The notes under the pieces: model-generated | Database searches by the model: none | The model's input: only the letters and a program-made list of their open reading frames with translations | Told to the model about the DNA's origin: nothing | Part shown: positions 19,252 through 27,690 of the stretch, in pieces | Layout: the number at the start of each line of letters is the position of its first letter | Position numbering within the stretch: the stretch's first letter is position 1 | NCBI GenBank assembly: GCA_937887565.1 | Contig: CALABS010000070.1 | Location: 84,200-148,199, forward strand | DNA: 64,000 nt | Source of the DNA: an uncultured Rhodospirillaceae bacterium | GTDB taxonomy: Bacteria; Pseudomonadota; Alphaproteobacteria; Rhodospirillales; Magnetospirillaceae | Direction of reading: 5' to 3' | Program-made: the position numbers and the translations under genes

Positions 19252-19265
19252 TTGACAATAGTCAA
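19252..19265. promoter_or_regulatory. FNR/FixK-type box upstream of fccAB
   Basis: TTGACAATAGTCAA is an exact match to the TTGA-N6-TCAA core bound by FNR/FixK-family regulators, and its outer 5-bp arms are perfectly palindromic. It lies about 75 bases before the fccA start and just upstream of the AT-rich promoter candidate, consistent with activation at low oxygen. Confidence 0.75.
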
Positions 19266-19368
19266 CCGGCGCGCGACCGCGGGTCGGCGGGCAGCCAGGG
19301 AGCGGCGATGACGGCGGAACCGCCGTTCAGCTTGATGTCATTGGATTTTCAGGAGCGTGGAGGAAGTC

Positions 19369-19767
19369 TCAGAAGCCGGACTTGGTCCGCCCGCCGACCG
19401 CCTTCCAACCGAAGATTCCGCCCTGCATGCGGTTGATTTCGCCCTCGTAGCCCGAAACCGCCAGACGGGCGGCGGCCATGCCGCAGCGCGCCCCCGAGCG
19501 GCAGTGGATGACCAGCTTCTTGCCGTCGGCGACCGGCACCTTGGCCGGATCGAAGGACGACAGCGGAATGTGGCAGGCCCCGGGAATATGCTCGGCCATG
19601 TATTCGTTGGCCTCGCGCACGTCGACCAACACCACCTCGCCGGCGTCGTACCACCCCTTGATCTCGGCGGCGCTGACCATCCGGATGTTCTCGTTCTCGG
19701 GGGAGGCGGGAAACAGGGTGCCGAACAGACGGTTGAGCATGGCGAGGAGGTCCCTTATGGCGGCCAT
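19369..19767 (-). CDS. Rhodanese-domain sulfurtransferase
   Basis: This 132-residue protein is a single rhodanese domain. The active-site loop HCRSGARC places the catalytic cysteine at residue 89, and LVDVREANEYMAEHIPGA is the typical substrate-side motif. It likely moves sulfane sulfur in the cytoplasm; the first ~20 residues are hydrophobic enough to be a membrane-associating helix. An in-frame ATG at 19740 is an alternative start; neither has a clear ribosome site. It is upstream of fccAB on the same strand but separated by the fcc promoter region. Confidence 0.88.
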   Translation of the reverse strand: MAAIRDLLAMLNRLFGTLFPASPENENIRMVSAAEIKGWYDAGEVVLVDVREANEYMAEHIPGACHIPLSSFDPAKVPVADGKKLVIHCRSGARCGMAAARLAVSGYEGEINRMQGGIFGWKAVGGRTKSGF

Positions 19768-19807
19768 TTTTATGTTAGGCGTTGCTAATATGCATGGGCC
19801 GCGTCCA
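19768..19807 (-). promoter_or_regulatory. Inverted repeat before the rhodanese gene
   Basis: Read leftward, the sequence ATATTAG-N6-CTAACAT (around 19794-19775) is an inverted repeat with one arm mismatch. It abuts the rhodanese start and shares the ATATTAG word with the upstream regions of fccA and the diheme/NapC operon. It is a possible operator; no regulator gene is present nearby. Confidence 0.35.
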
Positions 19808-19907
19808 ATTGCAAGCCCGCTGTGACAATATGGGGGCGGGCGGCCCGCATTTCATCCGCCTTTAAGCCGCCACGGCCATCCTCCGCCTCCCGACGACGGA
19901 GGTGGCG

Positions 19908-22184
19908 ATGCGGAAACTGGGATCCTCGGTGGTGGCGCTGACGGTGGCGGGCGCCCTGGCGGGATGCGGCGGCGGCGGCGGCGCGGCCGGGGGTGGGAGC
20001 GGCGGCGGCGACGGCTGGGGCGGCCCGGTCGAGGGGCGCGTCGGCCCCGTCACCTCCAGCCCCCGCGTGGGCGGCCAGGACTTCGCCGCCGAAGCCAACC
20101 GCAACTACGGCCTGGCCGCCATCGGCGCCGATGACGCCCACGCCGCCGGCCGCACCGGCGCCGGCGTCACGGTGGCGGTGATCGACACCGGCATCGACCT
20201 CCAGCACGAGGATTTCGCCGGCGCCATCGACCCGGCCAGCATCGACATCGTATCCGGCGAGCACGCCAAGGTGGACGACCAGGGCGGACACGGAACCTCG
20301 GTGGCCGGCGTCATCGGCGCCCGCCGCGACGGCTTCGACGCCGTGGGCGTCGCCCCCGACTCCACCCTGTTGGCCGTCCGCGCCGACGCCACCGGCAGCT
20401 GCGCCAGCAAATGCAGCTTCTATCACTCGGATCTGGCCCGGGCCACCGACTACGCCGTCGCCAATGGCGGCCGGATCCTCAACTACAGCCTGGGCGGGGA
20501 CGGGCTGTCGGCGTCCTTCCAGGCCTCGCTGGCGGCGGCGGCGGCGCAAGGCCGCATCGTGGTGGCGGCGGCCGGCAACTCCGCCGACGCCGACCCCATC
20601 AACCCGGCGCGCTGGGCGGCCGGCGCCGAGGCCAACGGACTGGGCCTGGCGGTGGGCGCCGTGGATGCCGCCAACACCCTGGCCAGCTTCAGCAACCGGG
20701 CCGGAGACGCCAAGGACTATTTCCTGGTCGCCCCCGGCGTCGCCGTCACCAGCACGCGCAACGGCGGCGGCACGCGCACCGTCAACGGCACCTCCTTCGC
20801 GGCGCCCCACGTGGCCGGCGCGGCGGCGGTGGTGTGGGGGGCGTCGCCGCACCTGACCGGCCAGCAGGTGGTGGATATCCTGCTGCAATCCGCCACCGAC
20901 CTGGGCGCCGCCGGCACCGACGAGGTCTATGGCCGGGGGCTGCTGAACCTGGAGGCGGCCTTGCAGCCGCTGGGCGAGGAAACGGTGCCGACGGGGGCCA
21001 CCGTCGCCGACGGCGGCGCGCCGCTGGCCGCCACCGGCCTGGCGCTCGGCGGCGCCTTCGGCGACGCGGGATTCGATGCCCTGGCCAATTCGGTGTTCAT
21101 GGATTCCTATGGCCGGCCCTTCCGCGCCGACCTGTCGGGAACGGTGGCCCGGCGCCGGTCCCCAGGGGCGCTGACGGCATGGCTGGACCAGGACCGGGAG
21201 AGCGCCGTCTCGCGCCCGGCGACCGGCGTCACCATGAGCCTGACGGCGCCCGAACAACCCCTGCCCGGCCCCCAGAAGACCCCAGGAAACACGGCGTCGC
21301 AGCCCCGCTTCGCCATTTCCGCCGATCTCGGCGGCCAGTCCGTGGCCGCCGCCCGCGGCCATGGGCTGGGCGCCCTGACGGGACTGGCTGCCTCCTCCCC
21401 CGCACTGGCGGCGCCCGGCCTGTCGGGAGAGGGGCTGGAGTCGCCGTTCCTGGCCTTGGCCGGCGACGGTTCGGCGGTGGCGGTGGGCCAGGACCTGGGC
21501 GACGGCGTCGCCGTCACCCTGGGAGTGGCCGAGGATCGCGGAGAGGCCCTGCCCGGACTCGACGGCGCGCCCGAGCGCCGGGCCATGCTGGCCGAGGCGA
21601 CCCGGCGCTCGCCCGGCGGCACGGTGGTCGGCGTGCACGTCGGCACCCTGGCCGAGGCCGGCGGGCCGCTGGCCTCCACCGGCGGCGGCGCCCTGGACTT
21701 CGACCACGGCGCCGACACCGTCTTCACCGGCGTGTTCGCCGCCATGCCGGCCGGCGCGCGGACGACGCTGTTCGGCCGCTACGGGCTGGGGCTCACCGAC
21801 GGCGACGCCCTGACCGGCGGGTTGTGGCGGGGCGCCGACCACCTGCGCAGCCGCGCCTTCGCGCTGGGGGCGTCGATGCGCGATGTCGGGCGTACCGGCG
21901 ACCGGCTGACCCTCAGCCTGTCGCGGCCGCTGAAGGTCACCTCGGGGACCGCCGACCTGGCGGTGCCGGCGGGCCGTGCCATGGACGGCACGGTGATCTA
22001 TCGCGGCGAAAGGGTGGACCTGTCGCCGTCGGGCGCCCAGACCGACCTCGAGGCGAACTGGGCGCTGCCGGTGGGCGACGGCCAGCGGCTGGTGCTTGGC
22101 GGCCTGCTGACCCTGCAGCCGGGCCACGACCGCGACGCCGGCCCCGAGGCGGCGGCGGGCGCCAAATACCGCCTGACGTGGTAG
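19908..22184 (+). CDS. Subtilisin-like (S8) surface serine protease, autotransporter-like
   Basis: The product (758 aa) has a lipoprotein-like signal (ALAGC) followed by a Gly-rich linker. The S8 domain spans about residues 50-350, with the full triad: Asp in VAVIDTGID, His in GHGTSVAG and Ser in GTSFAAPHVAGA. The remaining ~400 residues hold alternating short hydrophobic segments and end in a terminal aromatic (YRLTW), as in outer-membrane barrels of autotransporters. A combined lipobox and barrel is unusual. GGAGG before ATG 19908 decides the start over GTG 19902. It precedes the aa3 operon by 136 bases. Confidence 0.85.
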   Translation: MRKLGSSVVALTVAGALAGCGGGGGAAGGGSGGGDGWGGPVEGRVGPVTSSPRVGGQDFAAEANRNYGLAAIGADDAHAAGRTGAGVTVAVIDTGIDLQHEDFAGAIDPASIDIVSGEHAKVDDQGGHGTSVAGVIGARRDGFDAVGVAPDSTLLAVRADATGSCASKCSFYHSDLARATDYAVANGGRILNYSLGGDGLSASFQASLAAAAAQGRIVVAAAGNSADADPINPARWAAGAEANGLGLAVGAVDAANTLASFSNRAGDAKDYFLVAPGVAVTSTRNGGGTRTVNGTSFAAPHVAGAAAVVWGASPHLTGQQVVDILLQSATDLGAAGTDEVYGRGLLNLEAALQPLGEETVPTGATVADGGAPLAATGLALGGAFGDAGFDALANSVFMDSYGRPFRADLSGTVARRRSPGALTAWLDQDRESAVSRPATGVTMSLTAPEQPLPGPQKTPGNTASQPRFAISADLGGQSVAAARGHGLGALTGLAASSPALAAPGLSGEGLESPFLALAGDGSAVAVGQDLGDGVAVTLGVAEDRGEALPGLDGAPERRAMLAEATRRSPGGTVVGVHVGTLAEAGGPLASTGGGALDFDHGADTVFTGVFAAMPAGARTTLFGRYGLGLTDGDALTGGLWRGADHLRSRAFALGASMRDVGRTGDRLTLSLSRPLKVTSGTADLAVPAGRAMDGTVIYRGERVDLSPSGAQTDLEANWALPVGDGQRLVLGGLLTLQPGHDRDAGPEAAAGAKYRLTW

Positions 22185-22320
22185 CCCCCATCTTTCGCCC
22201 AGGGGGTATTGGAACCCGAAGGAGGCATCCCCAACAATAATAATGATTAGCAGGGGTGGCGGCGCGCCGCCCCCCGTCCAAGGTCATTGCCGAAGCGAAC
22301 GCCGCAGGGAGGCAGACGCC
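22185..22320. other. Spacer before the aa3 oxidase operon
   Basis: This stretch holds a short AT-rich patch (about 22233-22250) and a perfect 14-bp palindrome, GGCGGCGCGCCGCC, at 22258-22271. The coxB ribosome site lies at its end. It probably holds the aa3 promoter. I find no convincing activator site or terminator. Confidence 0.3.
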
Positions 22321-23139
22321 ATGAGTCGATTTCCTTGGGCCTGGGCAGCGGCTGGGGTGGTCGCGCTCGGCCTGGCGCCGGCCGCCCTGGGAGCCGAGCC
22401 GCTTCCCTGGGCCATCGGCTTCCAGAAGGGCGCCTCGCCCACCATGGAACACATCACCACGCTGTCGACCATCCTCAACGGCATCATCGTCGCCATCGTG
22501 GTGTTCGTGACCGCCCTGGTCGCCTATGTCGCCTGGCGCTTCAACGCCAAGCGCAACCCCACCCCCGCCACCTGGTCCCACAACACCAAGCTGGAGATCG
22601 CCTGGACCGCCATCCCGGCCCTGATCCTGCTGGTGATCGCCATCCCGTCCTTCCGCCTGCTCTATTTCATGGACAAGGCCCAGGACGCCGACATGACGCT
22701 CAAGGTGATCGGGCACCAGTGGTACTGGAGCTACGAGTATCCCGACCACGACTTCACCTTCGACGCGCTGATGCTGACCGACGAGGAACTGCAGCCGGGC
22801 CAGCTCCGCCTGCTGACCACCGACAATCCGGTGGTGCTGCCGGTGGGGGTGCCGATCCGCGTCATCATGACCGCCGACGACGTCATCCATTCGTGGGCGG
22901 TGCCGGCGCTCGGCATCAAGACCGACACCGTGCCCGGCCGCCTGAACGAGACCTGGGTCCAGATCAACGAGCCCGGCATCTATTACGGCCAATGTTCGGA
23001 GTTGTGCGGGGTCAACCACGGCTTCATGCCCATCATGGTCAGGGCGGTGCCCCAGGCCGACTACGACCGCTGGGTGGCCGACGCGAAATCCAGATTCGCC
23101 AGCATCTCCGGCCGCGTCGACGTGGCCGAGGCCAGATAG
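22321..23139 (+). CDS. coxB: Cytochrome c oxidase subunit II (aa3 type)
   Basis: This 272-residue protein has a signal peptide, two membrane helices (about residues 45-68 and 88-110), and a CuA domain with HSWAVP and CSELCGVNHGFMPIMV, giving all CuA ligands. WYWSYEY is the usual aromatic electron-entry patch. It has no cytochrome c extension, unlike the CoxB of the other operon. GGGAGG before ATG 22321 decides the start. It is followed by coxA, ctaG and coxC. Confidence 0.95.
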   Translation: MSRFPWAWAAAGVVALGLAPAALGAEPLPWAIGFQKGASPTMEHITTLSTILNGIIVAIVVFVTALVAYVAWRFNAKRNPTPATWSHNTKLEIAWTAIPALILLVIAIPSFRLLYFMDKAQDADMTLKVIGHQWYWSYEYPDHDFTFDALMLTDEELQPGQLRLLTTDNPVVLPVGVPIRVIMTADDVIHSWAVPALGIKTDTVPGRLNETWVQINEPGIYYGQCSELCGVNHGFMPIMVRAVPQADYDRWVADAKSRFASISGRVDVAEAR

Positions 23140-23150
23140 GGGGGACCGCC

Positions 23151-24764
23151 ATGGCTTCCGCTTCCGCCACCACCGCCGCCGCCGGCCACGGCCACCACGA
23201 CGCTCCCCGGGGGTGGCGGCGGTGGCTGTTCTCGACCAATCACAAGGACATCGGGACCATGTACCTGGTGTTCTCGGTGATGGCCGCCGCCGTCGGCGGC
23301 GCGATGTCGGTCTACATGCGCATGGAGCTCCAGGAGCCGGGCATCCAGTACCTGGACGGCGACTTCCAGTTCTATAACGTCATCCTGACCGCCCACGCGG
23401 TGATCATGGTGTTCTTCGTGGTCATGCCCGGGCTGATCGGCGGCTTCGGCAACTGGTTCGTGCCGCTGATGATCGGGGCGCCGGACATGGCCTTCCCGCG
23501 CATGAACAACATCAGCTTCTGGCTGATCCCGCCGGCCTTCGCGCTGCTGATGCTGTCGGCGCTGACCGGGGCCGGAGCGGGAACCGGCTGGACGCTCTAT
23601 CCGCCGCTGTCGGTCACCGGCCATCCCGACCCGTCGGTGGATTTCGCCATCCTGGCATTGCACGTCGCCGGCGTCAGCTCGATCCTGGGGGCCATCAACT
23701 TCATCACCACCATCCTCAACATGCGCGCGCCGGGTATGACGCTTCACCGCATGCCGCTGTTCGTGTGGGCGATGCTGGTGACCGCCTTCCTGCTGCTGCT
23801 GGCGGTCCCGGTGCTGGCCGGAGCCCTGACCATGGTGCTGACCGACCGCAATTTCGGCACCGCCTTCTTCAACCCGGCCGGCGGCGGCGACCCGGTTCTG
23901 TACCAGCACCTGTTCTGGTTCTTCGGCCATCCCGAGGTCTACATCATGATCCTGCCGGCCTTCGGGATCATCAGCCACATCGTCTCGACCTTCTCGAAGA
24001 AGCCGGTGTTCGGCTATCTGGGCATGGCCTATGCCATGGTCGCCATCGGCGTCATCGGCTTCGTGGTGTGGGCGCACCACATGTTCACGGTGGGCATGGA
24101 CGTGGATACGCGGGCCTATTTCACCGCCGCCACCATGATCATCGCCGTGCCGACCGGCATCAAGATTTTCAGCTGGATCGCCACCATGTGGGGCGGCTCC
24201 ATCGAGTTCAAGACGCCGATGCTGTGGGCCACCGGCTTCATCTTCCTGTTCACCATGGGCGGCGTGACCGGGGTGGTGCTGGCCAATTCGGGCGTCGACA
24301 TCGCGCTGCACGACACCTACTACGTGGTGGCGCATTTCCACTACGTCCTCAGCCTGGGGGCGGTGTTCGCGCTGTTCGCCGGCTTCTACTACTGGGTCGG
24401 CAAGATGAGCGGCCGCCAGTATCCCGAGACGCTGGGCAAGATCCATTTCTGGCTGGCCTTCATCTCGGCCAACCTGACCTTCTTCCCGCAGCACTTCCTG
24501 GGCGTCGCCGGCATGCCGCGGCGCATCCCCGACTATCCCGACGCCTATGCCGGCTGGAACCTGGTCTCGTCCGTCGGCGCCTATCTGGGCATGGCGGCGG
24601 TGGTGCTGTTCCTCTACATCTGCTGGCGGACCTTCGCCGCCGGCCGCCGCGCCGAGGCCAACTATTGGGGCCAGGGCGCCACCACCCTGGAATGGACGGT
24701 CAGCTCGCCGCCGCCGCTGCACAGCTTCGAGAAGCTGCCGCGCTTCGGCCAGGCGGCGGAGTAG
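23151..24764 (+). CDS. coxA: Cytochrome c oxidase subunit I (aa3 type)
   Basis: The protein (537 aa) has the twelve-helix heme-copper core. All A1-type features are present: D-pathway Asp in GAPDMAFPRMNN, glutamate in FGHPEVY, HHMFTVG, the K-pathway lysine in VPTGIKIF, magnesium His-Asp in LHDTYY, and heme ligands in VAHFHYV. It therefore contrasts with the fused subunit I of the caa3 operon, which lacks the K-pathway lysine. It is the catalytic, proton-pumping subunit of a canonical aa3 oxidase. Confidence 0.96.
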   Translation: MASASATTAAAGHGHHDAPRGWRRWLFSTNHKDIGTMYLVFSVMAAAVGGAMSVYMRMELQEPGIQYLDGDFQFYNVILTAHAVIMVFFVVMPGLIGGFGNWFVPLMIGAPDMAFPRMNNISFWLIPPAFALLMLSALTGAGAGTGWTLYPPLSVTGHPDPSVDFAILALHVAGVSSILGAINFITTILNMRAPGMTLHRMPLFVWAMLVTAFLLLLAVPVLAGALTMVLTDRNFGTAFFNPAGGGDPVLYQHLFWFFGHPEVYIMILPAFGIISHIVSTFSKKPVFGYLGMAYAMVAIGVIGFVVWAHHMFTVGMDVDTRAYFTAATMIIAVPTGIKIFSWIATMWGGSIEFKTPMLWATGFIFLFTMGGVTGVVLANSGVDIALHDTYYVVAHFHYVLSLGAVFALFAGFYYWVGKMSGRQYPETLGKIHFWLAFISANLTFFPQHFLGVAGMPRRIPDYPDAYAGWNLVSSVGAYLGMAAVVLFLYICWRTFAAGRRAEANYWGQGATTLEWTVSSPPPLHSFEKLPRFGQAAE

Positions 24765-24768
24765 CGCC

Positions 24769-25302
24769 ATGGCCCGCCGCGACGCCGCCACGGTCCTGGC
24801 GCTGCTGCTGGTGATCGCCGCCATGGGCGGCCTGGTGGCGGCCAGCGTGCCGCTCTACCAGCTGTTCTGCCGCGTCACCGGCTATGGCGGCACCACCCAG
24901 GTTCAGGCGGCGGCGCCGGGCGCGGTGACGCGGACGGTCACCGTGCGTTTCGACGCCTCCACCGCCAAGGGCCTCGACTGGCGCTTCCGGCCGGCGCAAC
25001 GCGAGGTGACGCTTCGGCTGGGCGAGGACGCGCTGGCCTTCTACACCGCCACCAACGCCTCGGACCACCCGATCACCGGCACCGCCACCTTCAACGTCAC
25101 CCCGGCCAAGGCGGGCCAGTACTTCAACAAGATCGAGTGCTTCTGCTTCACCGAGCAGCGGCTGGAGCCCGGGCAGACGGTGGAGATGCCGGTCACCTTC
25201 TTCGTCGACCCGGCCCTGGCCGAGGACGAGAACACCGCCGAGGTCACCACCATCACCCTGTCCTACACCTTCTTCGAAGCCGACAAGGGGCGCGGATCAT
25301 GA
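24769..25302 (+). CDS. ctaG: Cytochrome c oxidase copper chaperone CtaG/Cox11
   Basis: This 177-residue protein has one N-terminal membrane helix and an exported domain with the copper-binding motif IECFCFTEQ and the later VTFFVDP. Cox11 delivers copper to CuB of subunit I. It lies between coxA and coxC, and its stop overlaps the coxC start by 4 bases. No heme O or heme A synthase gene is found in the window. Confidence 0.93.
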   Translation: MARRDAATVLALLLVIAAMGGLVAASVPLYQLFCRVTGYGGTTQVQAAAPGAVTRTVTVRFDASTAKGLDWRFRPAQREVTLRLGEDALAFYTATNASDHPITGTATFNVTPAKAGQYFNKIECFCFTEQRLEPGQTVEMPVTFFVDPALAEDENTAEVTTITLSYTFFEADKGRGS

Positions 25303-26117
25303 GCAACGGCCACCCGCACGCCGCCGGCGAGCATCAGCCGGCCCATCCCTTCCATCTGGTCAATCCCAGCCCGTGGCCGTTCGCGGCCTCGGTGGCGACG
25401 CTGCTGACCGCCTATGGCGCCGTGGTCTATTTCCACGACCGCGCCCAGCCGTGGTTCCTGATCGCCGGGCTGGTCCTGGTGCTGCTGGTGGCGGCGTTGT
25501 GGTGGCGCGACGTGGTGCGCGAGGCCCAGATCGAGAGGGCGCACACCGACGTCGTCCAGCACGGGCTGCGCCTGGGCATGGGGCTGTTCATCGCCTCCGA
25601 AGTGATGTTCTTCGCCGCCTTCTTCTGGGCCTTCTTCAACGCCAGCCTGGGGGTCAATCCGTCCATCGCCGTGTGGCCCCCCGAGGGCGTCGAGACCCTG
25701 CACACCTGGGACATCCCCTTCCTCAACACCCTGATCCTGCTGTCGTCGGGGCTGGCGGTGAACTATGCCCACCATGGCGTGCGCGAGAACGACCGCGCCG
25801 CCGTCAAGCGAGGCCTGGGCCTGGCGGTGGCGCTGGGCGCCGTCTTCCTGACGCTGCAGATCGTCGAATACGGCGAGGCCACCTTCGGCTTCAAGGACGG
25901 GGTCTATCCATCGGTGTTCTACATGGCCACCGGCTTCCACGGCTTCCACGTCTTCGTCGGCGTGTGCTTCCTGGCGGTGACGCTGCTGCGGGCCAGCCGC
26001 GGCGACTTCACGCCGCGCCAGCACGTCGGCTTCGAGGCCGCCGCCTGGTACTGGCACTTCGTCGACGTGGTGTGGATCTTCCTGTTCGTGTGGGTCTACT
26101 GGTGGGGCAACGCCTGA
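25299..26117 (+). CDS. coxC: Cytochrome c oxidase subunit III (aa3 type)
   Basis: This protein (272 aa) contains about seven transmembrane helices. Subunit III hallmarks are visible, including HLVNPSPWP near the N-terminus, SEVMFFAAFFWAFF, and AWYWHFVDVVWIFLF at the C-terminus. Subunit III stabilises proton uptake by subunit I. It ends 7 bases before the convergent lipoprotein gene, and both stops fall in a small hairpin (26113-26128). Confidence 0.95.
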   Translation: MSNGHPHAAGEHQPAHPFHLVNPSPWPFAASVATLLTAYGAVVYFHDRAQPWFLIAGLVLVLLVAALWWRDVVREAQIERAHTDVVQHGLRLGMGLFIASEVMFFAAFFWAFFNASLGVNPSIAVWPPEGVETLHTWDIPFLNTLILLSSGLAVNYAHHGVRENDRAAVKRGLGLAVALGAVFLTLQIVEYGEATFGFKDGVYPSVFYMATGFHGFHVFVGVCFLAVTLLRASRGDFTPRQHVGFEAAAWYWHFVDVVWIFLFVWVYWWGNA

Positions 26118-26123
26118 CGGGCG

Positions 26124-26546
26124 TCAGGGCCAGTCGGCGCCGTCGTCATGGCGGCCGATGGTCAAATGCAGGTCGCGCTCGGAGATGAGGCAGGCCGGCA
26201 CGCCGGGGATGGGCCGCCCACCCAGCGGTTCGGCGACCGCGTTGACCATGCAGGGCTGGGCGCAGACCTGGGCGCAGATTTCGATCTGGTTGTCATAGTT
26301 CTCGGTGGCGCCGGCCTCGACATAGCCGCGCACCCGCCCGGCGTCCTCGGCGGAATAGCGGCCGCCCAGCACCCTTTGGTAGTCGGCCATGACCTGGCCC
26401 TCGGTCAGCCCGGTGCCGCAGCCGCATTTGGCGACCAGGCCGATGAAGCGGCCGACGCGGCTGAAATGGGCCGGCTGGTCGGGCGGCGGCAGCGCGCAGG
26501 CCGCGAGCGGCAGGGCCAGGGCGAAGATGGCGAATGTCTGTCTCAT
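26124..26546 (-). CDS. Cysteine-rich lipoprotein of unknown function
   Basis: This protein (140 aa) has a lipoprotein signal with LAAC. The mature part contains unusually many cysteines, including CGCG, CAQVCAQPC and a later C, suggesting disulfides or a metal site. I do not recognise the family. ATG 26546 gives the signal sequence directly after a short AAGG site. The next gene upstream (84 aa) ends 5 bases before this start. Confidence 0.65.
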   Translation of the reverse strand: MRQTFAIFALALPLAACALPPPDQPAHFSRVGRFIGLVAKCGCGTGLTEGQVMADYQRVLGGRYSAEDAGRVRGYVEAGATENYDNQIEICAQVCAQPCMVNAVAEPLGGRPIPGVPACLISERDLHLTIGRHDDGADWP

Positions 26547-26551
26547 GGCCT

Positions 26552-26806
26552 TCAATATGGGCAGTCCCGCCGCCCGCACGACCCCGCGTCGGTGGCGCGG
26601 AAGGTATTGCAGACCGGGCACTTGGCCAGGTCCTTGACCCCGGCGGCCTTCACCTCGTCGCGGAAACTGGGGCCGGCCCCCGGCACCGCGCGGCTCCGCT
26701 CGCGGGCCTCGCGCTTCTCGCGCAGCTCGGCGACCCGCGAGGCGTATTTGAAGCCGAACCAGATGAGGGCGACGACGACGACCGTCAGCAGGATCTTGGT
26801 GAACAT
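26552..26806 (-). CDS. Small membrane-anchored protein with zinc-ribbon-like cysteines
   Basis: This 84-residue protein has one N-terminal helix (residues 4-22), a charged coiled stretch, and a C-terminal CPVCNTF plus CGRRDCPY, resembling a zinc ribbon. The layout is like small proteins often found near polyprenyl-synthase or NUDIX genes, but I cannot name it confidently. It lies 36 bases after the S49 peptidase gene. Confidence 0.6.
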   Translation of the reverse strand: MFTKILLTVVVVALIWFGFKYASRVAELREKREARERSRAVPGAGPSFRDEVKAAGVKDLAKCPVCNTFRATDAGSCGRRDCPY

Positions 26807-26842
26807 GGGGGGAGTGTGGACCGCCGCCCGATGGGGGTCAAG

Positions 26843-27664
26843 CTACAGCCCCCACCGTCCCCATTCCAGCCGCTCCTCCACCGCCGCCAGCCAATCGGCC
26901 GGTTCCTCCAGGCGCAGGCGGCGCCTGAGCCAGCCCCGCCGCTCGCCGACCACCCTCAGGCGCACCTTGTCGCCATAGCGCGCCCGCAGGGTCGAGCGGA
27001 TGTCGCCCAGCGAATCGATCAGGCCCAGTTCCAGCGCCCTGGCGCCGGTCCAGATGTCGCCGTTGAACAGGGTGGCGTCGTCGCCCTTGAGGCGGTCGCC
27101 ACGACGGGTCCGCACCCAGTCCCTGAAGGCGGCATGGATGTCGGCCTGCAACGCCTCCAGCCGCGCCACGTCCTCGGGCTTCTCGGGCAGGAAGGGGTCG
27201 AGCATGCGCTTGCGCTCGCCCTGGGTGTGGAGGCGGCGCTCGATGCCCAGCCGGGCGATGGCCTCGTGCAGGCCGAAGCCGGCCGACACCACCCCGATGG
27301 AGCCGAGGATGGAACTGGGGTCGGCGACGATCTCGTCGGCCGCCGCCGCCAGCCAATAGCCGCCCGAGGCCGCCACGTCCTCGACGAAGGCGATCACCGG
27401 CACATGCCGTTCCTCGGCGTGTTGGCGGATGCGCTTGCCGATCAGCGACGACTGGACCGGCGAGCCGCCGGGCGAGTTGACCACCAGCGCCACCGCCGCC
27501 AGCCGCCGGGGCGCGAAGGCCGCCTTCAGCGTCGCCGCCAGGTTGGCGAGGTTGACGCCGCCGCGCAGCATCCCGCCGCCGGCGGCGATGATGCCGTTCA
27601 TGCGCACCACCGTGACCAGGGGCGGCGGATTGGCGAGGCTGTCGATGAAACCGGGAATGTCCAT
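26843..27664 (-). CDS. S49 family peptidase, SppA/SohB-like
   Basis: The protein (273 aa) has the SppA fold with NSPGGSPVQS for the oxyanion region, the nucleophile Ser100 in DVAASGGYW and the general base Lys152 in GERKRMLDPF. It lacks an obvious membrane helix at its N-terminus, unlike SppA and SohB, so it may be cytoplasmic or peripheral. Signal-peptide or membrane-protein turnover is the usual role. The start at 27664 has no good ribosome site, leaving the N-terminus uncertain. Confidence 0.85.
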   Translation of the reverse strand: MDIPGFIDSLANPPPLVTVVRMNGIIAAGGGMLRGGVNLANLAATLKAAFAPRRLAAVALVVNSPGGSPVQSSLIGKRIRQHAEERHVPVIAFVEDVAASGGYWLAAAADEIVADPSSILGSIGVVSAGFGLHEAIARLGIERRLHTQGERKRMLDPFLPEKPEDVARLEALQADIHAAFRDWVRTRRGDRLKGDDATLFNGDIWTGARALELGLIDSLGDIRSTLRARYGDKVRLRVVGERRGWLRRRLRLEEPADWLAAVEERLEWGRWGL

Positions 27665-27690
27665 GGGGAGAAGATAGGCCGCGCCCCCAT

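Noticed and set aside
20012..20860. Gly- and Ala-rich repeats in the protease region as a possible repeat array
   Set aside because: They reflect the codon-biased coding sequence; there is no regular spacer-repeat structure. I saw no CRISPR array elsewhere in the window.
19785..22127. A 780-codon leftward frame across the protease gene
   Set aside because: The opposite strand encodes a subtilisin with an intact triad and ribosome site; this frame is a shadow.
26113..26128. CCTGAC-GGGC-GTCAGG hairpin between coxC and the convergent lipoprotein gene
   Set aside because: The stem is only 6 bp, lies within both stop regions and has no T-run, so I do not call it a terminator.
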